NCBI GenBank assembly: GCA_017469355.1
Contig: JAFUGM010000035.1
Span: 1-62,378 of the forward strand
Direction: 5' to 3'
DNA: 62,378 bases
From: Solobacterium sp.
GTDB taxonomy: Bacteria > Bacillota_I > Bacilli_A > Erysipelotrichales > Erysipelotrichaceae
The position numbers and the translations under genes were made by a program. Below the pieces are notes generated by a model that saw only the letters and a list, made by a program, of their open reading frames with translations, was not told the origin of the DNA and made no database searches. Positions 33,836 to 42,189 of this stretch are shown here, one piece after another (position 1 is the first letter of the stretch; the number at the start of each line of letters is the position of its first letter).

Positions 33836-34729
33836 ATGAGACGGAATCGAAACGGATTTACACTTGCGGAACTGCTGATTGTTGTCGCAATCATTGGAGT
33901 GCTTGTTGCGGTAAGTATTCCCATTTTCACATCGCAGTTGGAGAAATCACGTAAGGCGGTAGATCTGGCAAATATGAGAAATGCCAAAGCAGCGGCAGTT
34001 GCTCAGTATTATTCGGATGGAATGCCTGAACAGGCGCTTTATTACTATGATGCTTCGAAAGGGATTGCGGTTTCCTCTCCCTCTGGGATTACTGGATATG
34101 GAAAGTCTTCTTCTGCAATAGAAGGGGCTAATGGCATTCCGAATCCAGGTGGAAGTACACCACGGGTAGTAAATGTTCAGATTACGGAAGGCGGTTCGCT
34201 CATTCGTCTTAACTGGGGCGCAACGGCAGACCGGTCTATTACTTCCATGTCAGAGATCGGAGAAAACGGAGTGAATGATGCGGCTAGAGTCGCGCAGGAC
34301 ACAACACTCCTGAATGCCCTTCAAGAATCCATTCAGGGAATGACTGCAGGGGAATTGAAATCAATGATTGAAGGGAATACAAACAGTAAGGATTTTGTTC
34401 TTGCGATGACTAATTCACGCGTTGTTGGACAACAGACATCACTGAATGTGAATACACTTCAAAAACAATATATCAATGCGGGCTTTACTGACTTGTTTGC
34501 GTCGATTGGAGTGGATGCCGATAAGGTGAATGCTAAGGAAGAAGTGCTCATAACGACTGCTGGAAGCGGAAATGATGTCCGTATCAAAGTGAATGTAGGG
34601 AATAGGGATCTTTCTCAGCTCAGTGATGATACGGTGCTCACAAATGCTTATGTTTACCTTGATGCCCAGGATGCTCAGGATAAGAAGTATTCATCTCTTT
34701 ATACCGCAGAGCGTTCGAAGACAAAGTGA
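33836..34729 (+). CDS. Long type IV pilin-like protein
   Basis: The 297-residue prepilin has leader MRRNRNG, then mature FTLAELLIVVAIIGVLVAVS with Glu5. A helix follows to about residue 50, then a large globular part with no Cys pair. Residues 70-110 (YYYDASKG, GYGKSSS) resemble the next gene, so the two are paralogues. Its size and position after the cassette bank suggest a minor or tip pilin. ATG 33836 is chosen for the leader; no Shine-Dalgarno is seen. It shares only a short base stretch with the cassettes (ATTCCCATTTTCACA), so it is probably not part of the switching set. Confidence 0.8.
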   Translation: MRRNRNGFTLAELLIVVAIIGVLVAVSIPIFTSQLEKSRKAVDLANMRNAKAAAVAQYYSDGMPEQALYYYDASKGIAVSSPSGITGYGKSSSAIEGANGIPNPGGSTPRVVNVQITEGGSLIRLNWGATADRSITSMSEIGENGVNDAARVAQDTTLLNALQESIQGMTAGELKSMIEGNTNSKDFVLAMTNSRVVGQQTSLNVNTLQKQYINAGFTDLFASIGVDADKVNAKEEVLITTAGSGNDVRIKVNVGNRDLSQLSDDTVLTNAYVYLDAQDAQDKKYSSLYTAERSKTK

Positions 34730-34776
34730 AGTTCGTAGTATAAGTAATAAGAAGATTTTGCGTTGAGGTAGTGATA

Positions 34777-35907
34777 ATGCGAGAAAGAAGGATAAATCAG
34801 GGATTTACTCTAGGGGAGCTGTTAATTGTAGTGGCGATTATTGGAGTGCTGGTGTCAGTCAGTCTTCCAACCTTTACTCGTCAACTGGAGCGTTCCAGAC
34901 AGAGGGTAGATGAATCAAATATGAGATCCGCGAAGGCAGTTGCGGTGGCGGAATATCTTGCAAATGGATATTCCGATACTCCATTGAAATACTACTATGA
35001 CGCTTCCAGTGGTGACCTGGTGTTGGAGGCGCCAGAAGGATATGGAAAATCCAGAAGCCTTACCTTTGAAAACAAATTCTATGAACCGTTAGATAGTTTT
35101 ATATATATCGAAGTCTCTAAAGACGGAGTCACGCTCGAATGGAAGAAGACTGGAGATACGCTATCTAATGGAGAAAGTGGTTCACCAAGTGGATCCTCGC
35201 CTGGTTCCACTACACCTGTGACACCTCCTGAAGGAGGTGGGGAACCTTCATCTTCAGATCCTGTCGTAGATGCCTATGAACATCAACTTTCAGTAGCAAA
35301 CGACAGAATCAGAGAACTGGAGGAATTACTTGCGCAGGCACAGGGTCAAAACGCAGAGGACAATAGCAGTGAGTTGTCTTCACTTCAATCCCAGCTTGAT
35401 ACTGCAAATGCTCAGCTTGTGGAATTGTTAGTGGAAAATGAGAGACTAAGAAATCAATTGAATTCACAATCCGGTGAGTTTTTTGACTATTCTTCACTAA
35501 CAGGAGGTGCTGCAACGATTTATCAGAATGCAACAAATAAAGATGAATTTATGACGATTGAGCAACAAAAGAAAGATGGTGGAGTAATTCAATACAGCAA
35601 AGGTGATGTGATTACATATAACGGTGAGGTTTATGTTGCGATTACAGATATATCCCAGGAAGTGAATCAGTATAATAATGGAACTCCTGAAGGAAATATA
35701 TTCAGTGGTAGAATAGTTAAACTCTCATCAAATCCTATTCGCACTGATGACGACTTAGTAATAGAGTGGGGCAATTCTTATTTGGATGATGTTTCTACCG
35801 GAGATGTTTATCAAGATAAAGATGGGAATTACTATGTATGTGTGTATTTATCCCACGCGAAATCTGATCCTAAGGATACCAATGTGTGGAAATTAATCAA
35901 CATGTAG
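34777..35907 (+). CDS. Pilin-like adhesin with coiled coil and carbohydrate-binding-like tail
   Basis: The 376-residue prepilin has leader MRERRINQG, then FTLGELLIVVAIIGVLVSVS with Glu5. After a pilin-like part (YYYDASSG, GYGKSRS) comes a Ser/Thr/Pro/Gly linker at about 135-165, a coiled coil at about 168-230 (RIRELEELLAQAQ), and a C-terminal region with two segments resembling type 3 chitin-binding modules: YSKGDVITYNGEVYVAI near 270 and STGDVYQDKDGNYYVCVY near 340, the latter ending WKLIN. A pilus subunit that carries such modules at the end of a coiled stalk would suit a tip adhesin for host or food glycans. The binding role is inferred. Confidence 0.75.
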   Translation: MRERRINQGFTLGELLIVVAIIGVLVSVSLPTFTRQLERSRQRVDESNMRSAKAVAVAEYLANGYSDTPLKYYYDASSGDLVLEAPEGYGKSRSLTFENKFYEPLDSFIYIEVSKDGVTLEWKKTGDTLSNGESGSPSGSSPGSTTPVTPPEGGGEPSSSDPVVDAYEHQLSVANDRIRELEELLAQAQGQNAEDNSSELSSLQSQLDTANAQLVELLVENERLRNQLNSQSGEFFDYSSLTGGAATIYQNATNKDEFMTIEQQKKDGGVIQYSKGDVITYNGEVYVAITDISQEVNQYNNGTPEGNIFSGRIVKLSSNPIRTDDDLVIEWGNSYLDDVSTGDVYQDKDGNYYVCVYLSHAKSDPKDTNVWKLINM

Positions 35908-36118
35908 TTTTGGGCTGGTTATTTACTTCTGGTTTAACGTCTGACTCTGCTATCTTGTTATCGTCTTCGGCTTAAATGACCGGTGTTAAACATAATATAT
36001 AACATATTTAGTTGAAATTCGGTTTGAAATGATGATTGAAAAATCTTTAGACTGTGTTACTATATAAATGAAGAAGGGTCACCGATGACGGTTGTCCTAC
36101 AGATAAAAACGGTCGCTT
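35908..36118. other. Gene-free region with antisense RNA promoter
   Basis: After the pilin-like gene, about 210 bases hold no gene. TTGAAA at 36036-36041 and TACTAT at 36058-36063 form a plausible plus-strand promoter for the antitoxin RNA of the type I module that follows. Confidence 0.4.
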
Positions 36119-36306
36119 TTATTTGTAAGTGTTAGAGCGGTCGTTTTTTATATTGGATATCGTTGTACCAATCGCATATCCTAATGCGAAACATGTAATC
36201 GCCAAGGATAGAATTGAAACAAATTGTTCAATATTCATCACAACACCTCCTTTCGGTTAAAATCATTTAACCAGGAGAAGGTTGTTATGCCTTCTCTGGT
36301 TTTTGC
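36070..36306 (+). ncRNA. Candidate type I antitoxin RNA, copy 1
   Basis: A promoter ends near 36063, and a hairpin of AACCAG-AGAAGG with CCTTCTCTGGTT followed by TTTT ends at 36306. The RNA in between is antisense to the small toxin gene on the minus strand. The start region GTCACCGATGACGGTTGTCC is an inverted partner of a stretch at about 36325-36350, giving the paired ends common to such modules. Confidence 0.5.
36119..36238 (-). CDS. Small hydrophobic type I toxin candidate
   Basis: The 39-residue peptide starts MNIEQFVSILSLAITCFALG, has one membrane helix (about residues 7-27) and a polar Lys/Asp/Arg tail. AGGAGG lies seven bases before the ATG. Size, single helix, polar tail and an overlapping antisense RNA match the putative holin-like and Fst/TxpA-like type I toxins of Firmicutes. 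A GC-rich stem (AACGACCGCT with AGCGACCGTT) overlapping the 3' end serves as terminator. Membrane depolarisation on overexpression is inferred from the family. Confidence 0.65.
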   Translation of the reverse strand: MNIEQFVSILSLAITCFALGYAIGTTISNIKNDRSNTYK

Positions 36307-36401
36307 CAAAGAAGGACAACCGCCACCGTTATCGTGACCCGAGATTATTATAACTCAAAATACTAATAAAATAACTAAAATATGTCTATTTCATCTTGAA
36401 A

Positions 36402-36660
36402 ACAAATTAATTGTTGTTACAATCAAGAGCGAAGAAGGCTTAGCGATAACGGTTGCCCTAGTTGAGAAAGCGATCGCTATTACAAACTGGAATTGGAGCG
36501 GCCGTTTATTATATTGGATATAGTTGTGCCAATCGCATATCCTAAAGCGAAATTTGTGATCACTAAGAATGAATTGAGAACAATTGTTCAATATTCATCA
36601 CAACATCTTCCATTGGCTAAAACCATTTAACCTAAGGAAAATCGTTATGCCTTCTCCTGG
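36402..36660 (+). ncRNA. Candidate type I antitoxin RNA, copy 2
   Basis: This is a diverged duplicate of the unit at 36036-36306. TTGAAA at 36396-36401 and TACAAT at 36418-36423 have 16-base spacing, and a hairpin of ACC-AAGGAAAATC / CCTTCTCCTGGT type with TTTTG ends near 36665. The toxin frame opposite it is broken, so the RNA may persist alone. Confidence 0.35.
36480..36598 (-). pseudogene. Frameshifted second copy of the small toxin
   Basis: It starts identically (MNIEQ) to the intact toxin at 36119-36238 but lacks one base within codons 6-16, so the frame stops at codon 12. Beyond the shift the DNA still matches the first copy through GYAIGTTISN. It is a decayed duplicate of the toxin gene. 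Confidence 0.65.
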
Positions 36661-36748
36661 TTTTGACAAGAGAAGTAACAGCTGCCATGATTTGTGGCAG
36701 CTATTACTTCGTATAAATGATCTGAGTTGATAGTGGGAAGTGAATCTC

Positions 36749-38041
36749 TTACATTCTTATCAGTTTCTGATAGATTCCTTCAGGGTCAACTTTGATTCCA
36801 TCGATATAACGTTCCAGGATATCTCTGTCATCGCCGATATAGCAGAATCGTTCTAACGCTTCTAGTGGTGATATTTGAAACCCTTCATCCTGCATTGGTC
36901 TCAATATCAGCGCATTAAATCGGTAACCAGGTTCAATCTTACCGATATTCCCAAATACTTCACCGCCATTTGCGGTAGCCATCCAGAATGCTTCTGCGAA
37001 GGAAAGACGATGATTCTCCGGTTCATAGAACTCTTTGAGCTTGGATAACTGCACACTATGACTGATGGAACGGTAAACGGCAGGGGAGTGCCCTCCGCCG
37101 ATATCAGTTCCTTCTGCGATGTGATACTTCTGATCGAGCAGTCTGCTTACCGGCATGATTCCTGCGGTAATGTTTGCGGTCGCATCCGGGCAATGTACCG
37201 CAACCGCATGATATTGTTCAAAGATGCGGTCTTCCGTTTCCGTAGGAAAGATAACATGAGCGAAGATTTTCGGTCCACTCACATTCAAGAGGCCAGTACG
37301 CTCATAGATTTCTCCATCTGATGCACATTCTGGAAACAGTTCTTTACTCCATGCGGCTTCTCCGATGGATTCCACAAGATGGGTGTGGAGCCCCGCATTT
37401 GTTGTTTTCGCAAGGTTACCCAGACCTTCCAGCAGTTCTTTTGTACATGTTGGCGCAAAACGGGGAATGATCATCGGTTTTACATGATCACTGTTTTGAT
37501 GTTCCTGTAAGAATCGTTCTGTTTCATGAATCGAGGTTTCCGTATCTTCGACATAGTAGTCTGGAGAATTTCGATCCATGTTGATCTTACCGGTAAATGC
37601 ATACATTCCGCTTTCTTCTAACATGTGGAAGAACAGATCACAGGAATCATAGTGAATTGTGGTAAAGAAGTTTGCCTGGGTTGTCCCATGACGCAGTAAA
37701 TCACGAATCAATTGCGCATAGATGGTTTTGGCGTAGCGCACATCCTGGAATTTCGCTTCCTGAGGGAAGGTATAGTTGTTGAGCCAGTCAAACAACAGAC
37801 AATCCATTCCTACTCCACGCTCGGTATATTGAGGTGCGTGAATGTGAAGATCGGAAAAGGAAGGGATAATGATCGCATCCTCAAGATCTGTGACGGGAAG
37901 ATGCTGGTAAGGTTCTGAGCGGTGCTGTGCGACTTCCTGAATGATTCCATCTTCAGTAACAATTTCCGCATGTTCCAATACGGATAATTCATGACGTGAT
38001 TTTGCGGTGATGACCGTTCCTTTGATTACAGTTGTACTCAT
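36749..38041 (-). CDS. guaD: Guanine deaminase
   Basis: The 430-residue amidohydrolase converts guanine to xanthine in purine salvage. It has the metal-binding DLHIHAPQY near residue 64, RGVGMDCLLFDWLNNYTFP near 75, the Arg-containing PRFAPTC near 200, GLHTHLVES near 225, FAHVIF near 265, HCPDATANI near 290 and the terminal metal Asp in EGTDIGGGHS near 320. All match GuaD. Length is as expected. It is on the minus strand after the GGDEF/EAL gene, separated by a terminator, so it is likely transcribed alone. Confidence 0.9.
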   Translation of the reverse strand: MSTTVIKGTVITAKSRHELSVLEHAEIVTEDGIIQEVAQHRSEPYQHLPVTDLEDAIIIPSFSDLHIHAPQYTERGVGMDCLLFDWLNNYTFPQEAKFQDVRYAKTIYAQLIRDLLRHGTTQANFFTTIHYDSCDLFFHMLEESGMYAFTGKINMDRNSPDYYVEDTETSIHETERFLQEHQNSDHVKPMIIPRFAPTCTKELLEGLGNLAKTTNAGLHTHLVESIGEAAWSKELFPECASDGEIYERTGLLNVSGPKIFAHVIFPTETEDRIFEQYHAVAVHCPDATANITAGIMPVSRLLDQKYHIAEGTDIGGGHSPAVYRSISHSVQLSKLKEFYEPENHRLSFAEAFWMATANGGEVFGNIGKIEPGYRFNALILRPMQDEGFQISPLEALERFCYIGDDRDILERYIDGIKVDPEGIYQKLIRM

Positions 38042-38075
38042 GGGCTACCTCTTCGTATGTTCATCCTAACAAAAA

Positions 38076-38102
38076 GCGGTTCTGTGCTGAACACAAAACC
38101 GC
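38076..38102 (-). terminator. Terminator of the GGDEF/EAL gene
   Basis: GCGGTT-TGTG and CACA-AACCGC arms pair, with TTTTT on the minus strand, just after the stop of the 38106-41180 gene. Confidence 0.75.
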
Positions 38103-38105
38103 AGA

Positions 38106-41100
38106 TTATCCGAGAATTTCAACTTCTCTCAAAGATATGAAATAGAACCTTGCCTGATCCGTACGGGAGATAGGATAGATCGTTGCCTCAAGCAGGGAAG
38201 TAGTCCCATCTGCCTTATGGAAGGCGGCGGAAGATTTATATCCTGGTGACTCATCTGCTTTGAGGAAGTTCTCCCGCACATTCTGTTCGGAATCATCCAA
38301 TTGATCCATGAAGTTATATCCGTCATTGAGACGTTCCGTACTTTCTGATAGAATCGCCGCATATTTATCATTCATCTGAAGGATATGAATGGAGTCTGGT
38401 GTGATCTCAAAGATTGCGATCGGTCCGGTGATGTCATTGATCTGAGCAGGGGTAAGCAGACCTTCATCAATGAGTTCCGCAAAGCTCAGTCTGCCAAAAC
38501 GCATACCGGAAATGAATGGTGGTGCTTCCTGAATGAGGCTGGCGTCATGGATCAGTACTTCTGCTTCCTCCTTGGGAAGAGGGCGATAGAAATAATATCC
38601 CTGACAATAGTGGCAGTTCAGCTTCATCAATAGTTCTGCCTGTTCTGGTGTTTCGACACCTTCTGCGACAACCAGAAGTCCAATCATATGCGCCATACGA
38701 ATGACAGATTCCACAATACGGCGGTCTTCTTCCTTATTTAACGCATCGATGAACTGCTTATCCAGTTTCAATACATCGAAATTCATGGAATGCAGGGAAT
38801 TGAGAGAAGAGAATCCTTTCCCGAAATCATCCAGCAGAATCTTATGGCCGTGTTCCTGCAGGAAGGCTACACTTCGGCTGATTTCTCCATCATCTTCATA
38901 GAAGGCACTTTCCGTAATCTCAATCTGCAATAGATGGGGTGGAATATTGCTGGAACGCACAGTGTCAGACACCTGACGTGCTACATCGCCATAAGCAAAG
39001 TCAGCCCGGGAAAGGTTGACCGAAACTGGAATGACCGGAAGATTATGGTCAATGCGATCTTTGAGCCAGGCACAGACCTGATGCAGTACCAGCATGTCGA
39101 GTTTATGAATGATGTTTGCTTTTTCCATCGGTTCCACAAACCGGGCAGGGGAGATAATTTCACCGCTTCGGTTCCACCGTACCAGGGCCTCAAAGCTGAT
39201 CAGATGCCCGGTCTTCATATTTACCTTAGGCTGGAGGAAGAAGGTGAATTCTTCCTTGGCCAAGCCATCTTCAATATCCAATAACAGGAACTGTTCTTCT
39301 TTCCTGCGGTCATATCGTTCCCGGTTAAAAATAGATACATGGGTATTCAGATCACCACTCACTTCATCTAACGCAAGACTTGCGAATTCATACTGTTCTG
39401 ACGGCAGTTCGCTGAAATCCTCACAGATATAAACTCCCGCACATGGCATGAACAGGGTAGGAATTCGGAATTCCCGTAACTGCTGTTCCATGCGCCGTAC
39501 CGCTTCTTCCATGGATATTTGATACATCGGCAATAACATTGCGAAGTTGTCATTGCCCATATATCCTGAGATTCCATGATAGTCACGGGAAAGCCGTAAC
39601 AGGGTATCCTGAATCATTTCCAGCATCCGGTTTCCGGCTTTTCTGCCAAACATGTTGTTATAGAGTTTGAAGTGGTTGATATCCACTGCGATCATTGCGA
39701 GTTTCGCCGCATCGGTCTGTGACATCCAGGAAGCGGCCCGATGGAAGAACTCCCGGTTTCGATACATCGTAACCGAGGCTCTTGCATGGCTTGCTTCTTC
39801 TATGACTGCGTCATGAATCGGATGGAATGGCCGCATGGCCTGATCCATTCGTACAGTCACAAGCACCCGGAACCCATCGCTTCCTTCTTCCAGTAACTCC
39901 ATGGATTCCTCCGTCCAGATCCATTCTTCTCCCCGTTTTACACGATAGACAATGGCAGGAGAGCTTTGAGGTTTGCGATGAAACTGAGAGCGGATTTTCT
40001 CTTTATCCCAGAAGGAACGATAAAGACTCTGATCTTCCGGGTGAATTTTAGCCGCATGGCTTTCACATACGTCAGATAGATGGATTGGGTGAGGGTCATG
40101 GCCATCTTCTTTCGGCTGAAAGAGAGGTGCGACCGTTTCGCTAACAAGATCCAGTAATAACAGGGTCTTGCGGTAGTGGTCTTTTGAGACTTTTGTTTCC
40201 TGATCATTGTGGCGAAGTAATGATCGTTTTTCTTCATAGAGTGATAAATCCAGCCTTCGCAGCAGTGTATCAAAGTCTGTTACCCACGGATTTTCATAAC
40301 AGTAACTACATGCGGCGGAAATCCCTTCCGCGTTTAATGCGTTCATGAGTTCTCTGTTCCGTTCCACAAGTCCATCTTCCTGAGGCTCAAGATACAGCGC
40401 AAGGAATTCGTCTCCATCAATACGGAACACATAGTTTGGCCCAAAGGACTGGTTTAGCAGTTCGGTCATCCGCTGTAACAGTTCATCCCCCGCATGGTGA
40501 CCCTGCAGGTCGTTGATCTTTTTCAGGTTAATGACATCCACCGCAAAAAGTCCTAAGGCTTCTCCTTTTGGTAATCGTTCTAACAGATCATTGAGGGATA
40601 ACCGGTTTCCAGCCCCAGTCAATCGGTCCAGATAACCGGATTCCGTCATCATTCGCTTCATATTGCGGCTTTCCAGTAAGGAAGAAAGATATGGTCTCAG
40701 CGTGGTAAGCACATCTTTGATGTGTTCAATCTCATCTGGGGATGGATTATCAATTCCAATCAACCCGAAATCTATGCCATGAAAGCGAATCTGGTCTACC
40801 ACAACGGTATGAATCTTCTGCCGGGAAAGTAGATAATACAGGTTCAGATCCTCCTCCTTTAGGTCTTCTACATCCTGGACAATGACACTGCGCTCTTTTT
40901 CAAAGCGTGCATACCATACCGCATAGGTAGAAGAAGGGCTGTTTTGAAACAGATCCTTTTCACTGATGACATCTTCTGCACACCACTCATAGGTATTATC
41001 AAAGGAGCCATTCTTACGGCGCTCACAGATGAATACCCGGTCACACTGAAACCTGCTTCCTAACATGGAGAGCAGTGTGTTTACCGGATCACTTCCCTGG

Positions 41101-41180
41101 ATGTGTTCAGATTGTTCTGTAATCTGCTGAGCCAGCTCGCTTATGGTCGAGGATTCCGGCACGTAAGTGGTATGTCCCAT
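38106..41180 (-). CDS. Large GGDEF/EAL c-di-GMP enzyme
   Basis: The roughly 1024-residue cytoplasmic protein has a GAF-like N-terminus (about 1-175), a GGDEF-type domain with RIDGDEF near residue 257, a PAS-like part, a second degenerate GGDEF domain (YMGNDNF near 540), then an intact EAL domain. The EAL domain shows FEALVRWN near 655, LLDDFGKGFSS near 775 and VVAEGVETPEQ near 840. A PAS-like C-terminus ends the protein. The EAL motifs point to c-di-GMP hydrolysis; the altered GGDEF sites may be regulatory. ATG 41180 follows GGAAAGG, while the longer frame lacks such a site. PilB has a c-di-GMP-type domain, so this may act on the pilus. Confidence 0.85.
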   Translation of the reverse strand: MGHTTYVPESSTISELAQQITEQSEHIQGSDPVNTLLSMLGSRFQCDRVFICERRKNGSFDNTYEWCAEDVISEKDLFQNSPSSTYAVWYARFEKERSVIVQDVEDLKEEDLNLYYLLSRQKIHTVVVDQIRFHGIDFGLIGIDNPSPDEIEHIKDVLTTLRPYLSSLLESRNMKRMMTESGYLDRLTGAGNRLSLNDLLERLPKGEALGLFAVDVINLKKINDLQGHHAGDELLQRMTELLNQSFGPNYVFRIDGDEFLALYLEPQEDGLVERNRELMNALNAEGISAACSYCYENPWVTDFDTLLRRLDLSLYEEKRSLLRHNDQETKVSKDHYRKTLLLLDLVSETVAPLFQPKEDGHDPHPIHLSDVCESHAAKIHPEDQSLYRSFWDKEKIRSQFHRKPQSSPAIVYRVKRGEEWIWTEESMELLEEGSDGFRVLVTVRMDQAMRPFHPIHDAVIEEASHARASVTMYRNREFFHRAASWMSQTDAAKLAMIAVDINHFKLYNNMFGRKAGNRMLEMIQDTLLRLSRDYHGISGYMGNDNFAMLLPMYQISMEEAVRRMEQQLREFRIPTLFMPCAGVYICEDFSELPSEQYEFASLALDEVSGDLNTHVSIFNRERYDRRKEEQFLLLDIEDGLAKEEFTFFLQPKVNMKTGHLISFEALVRWNRSGEIISPARFVEPMEKANIIHKLDMLVLHQVCAWLKDRIDHNLPVIPVSVNLSRADFAYGDVARQVSDTVRSSNIPPHLLQIEITESAFYEDDGEISRSVAFLQEHGHKILLDDFGKGFSSLNSLHSMNFDVLKLDKQFIDALNKEEDRRIVESVIRMAHMIGLLVVAEGVETPEQAELLMKLNCHYCQGYYFYRPLPKEEAEVLIHDASLIQEAPPFISGMRFGRLSFAELIDEGLLTPAQINDITGPIAIFEITPDSIHILQMNDKYAAILSESTERLNDGYNFMDQLDDSEQNVRENFLKADESPGYKSSAAFHKADGTTSLLEATIYPISRTDQARFYFISLREVEILG

Positions 41181-41303
41181 GCGTTTCTTTAAACCTTTCC
41201 GTTCATGACATGCATGAATCGTTATCCGTAGGGTAACAGATTTATACGAAAAAAGAAACAAAAACCGACAATTTTATACAAGTGTGAACATTAGTCCATA
41301 TCA

Positions 41304-41317
41304 CTGACATTTGTCAG
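41304..41317. promoter_or_regulatory. Palindrome in divergent promoter region
   Basis: CTGACATTTGTCAG is an exact 14-base dyad between the divergent GGDEF/EAL and zinc-ribbon genes. An operator role is possible but no regulator is identified. The remaining gap (41181-41403) shows TTATATT near 41373 and AAGGAGG before the 41404 gene. Confidence 0.35.
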
Positions 41318-41403
41318 CTAGAAACCCACAGGATTTTCTGTACAAATGCCCAAGGGAATTGCAGGTGCGAAATGTTATATTTTCCCCATAAGGAGGACAA
41401 ACA

Positions 41404-41931
41404 ATGATCTGTTCACATTGCGGGAAATCAATTCCTAATACAGCACAAACCTGTCCTTATTGCGGAAAGCCTGTAAAACATCATTCGCATACTCCCATTT
41501 CCTGGTATAAGTTCATTGCGCTGGCTGGGGCGGTGCTGGTCCTTCTGAGTGCCTTTATTCCAGCGGTATCTTTGAATGTTTCGAGTATACATTTCTCTAT
41601 CGATTGGAGTGATATGCGCAAATGGGTCATGATCGTCGCCGGAATCCTTTCGATCATAGCGATGCTGGTGCCTTCGCTGGAACTGTTATATCCGGTATGT
41701 ACGTTATTTACCGGAATTGTCTTCTATGATCTCTTAAAGTATACCTGGGAGTTTTTTCAGATGTATTCCGCGCTTCGTAAACTCATCACCATCCCGGAAC
41801 TCAAGGGATTGTTTTCTCTGCTTTCTGCCGATTATCCCGCATTATTTCTGATCGGTTTTCTGATCATGTGCATCTGCTCGATCTTTGTTGTGCTGAAATA
41901 TACTATTGGTCGGTTTTTCTCGAAACATTAA
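41404..41931 (+). CDS. Zinc-ribbon membrane protein
   Basis: The 175-residue protein has an N-terminal zinc ribbon (CSHCGKSIP...CPYCGKP at residues 3-22), a basic linker, and four membrane helices from about residue 35. The family is common in Firmicutes and of unknown role. It has AAGGAGG seven bases before its ATG and begins a transcript with the small gene that follows. Membrane and metal ribbon suggest a small sensor or scaffold, without a specific assignment. Confidence 0.7.
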   Translation: MICSHCGKSIPNTAQTCPYCGKPVKHHSHTPISWYKFIALAGAVLVLLSAFIPAVSLNVSSIHFSIDWSDMRKWVMIVAGILSIIAMLVPSLELLYPVCTLFTGIVFYDLLKYTWEFFQMYSALRKLITIPELKGLFSLLSADYPALFLIGFLIMCICSIFVVLKYTIGRFFSKH

Positions 41932-41949
41932 GCAGAAAAGAGGAAGCTC

Positions 41950-42135
41950 ATGAATTCATTTCTCAATGCGCAGATTAATAACATGATCAATACCCTTCAG
42001 GTATTCCTCACCGGATGTGAACTTGCGGCGAAGCAGGATGATGGGAAGATTGACCGGTCAGAAGAAAAGACATTGAAGAAGGTCAGAAAGGCGACGGAGG
42101 ACTATATTAAGGTCCTGAAGTCGATTCGAGGCTGA
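41950..42135 (+). CDS. Small hypothetical protein
   Basis: The 61-residue soluble helical protein starts MNSFLNAQINNMINTL and ends in a charged helix KTLKKVRKATEDY. It has GAGGAAG six bases before the ATG and follows the zinc-ribbon gene by 18 bases. I do not recognise it. It may be a small partner of the upstream membrane protein. Confidence 0.55.
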   Translation: MNSFLNAQINNMINTLQVFLTGCELAAKQDDGKIDRSEEKTLKKVRKATEDYIKVLKSIRG

Positions 42136-42150
42136 AATTTATACCGAATT

Positions 42151-42181
42151 CTGACAGGCATGAGATCATGCCTGTTATACT
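42151..42181 (+). promoter_or_regulatory. Promoter of second pilus operon with operator-like palindrome
   Basis: CTGACA at 42151-42156 and TATACT at 42176-42181 are separated by a 19-base spacer containing most of an exact palindrome (ACAGGCATGA/TCATGCCTGT, 42154-42175). The ATG at 42190 is eight bases after the -10, with no Shine-Dalgarno, so the mRNA may be leaderless. The dyad could alternatively be a terminator for the 41950 gene, but it lacks a T run. Confidence 0.5.
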
Positions 42182-42189
42182 TATTACAT

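Noticed and set aside
33836-34729. A sixth pilin cassette donor
   Set aside because: It has a full leader and start and shares only a short ATTCCCATTTTCACA stretch with the cassettes, so it is a separate complete gene.
41320-41403. c-di-GMP riboswitch upstream of the zinc-ribbon gene
   Set aside because: A GCAGGTGCGAAATG stretch drew attention, but the GEMM-type conserved core and tetraloop receptor are absent.
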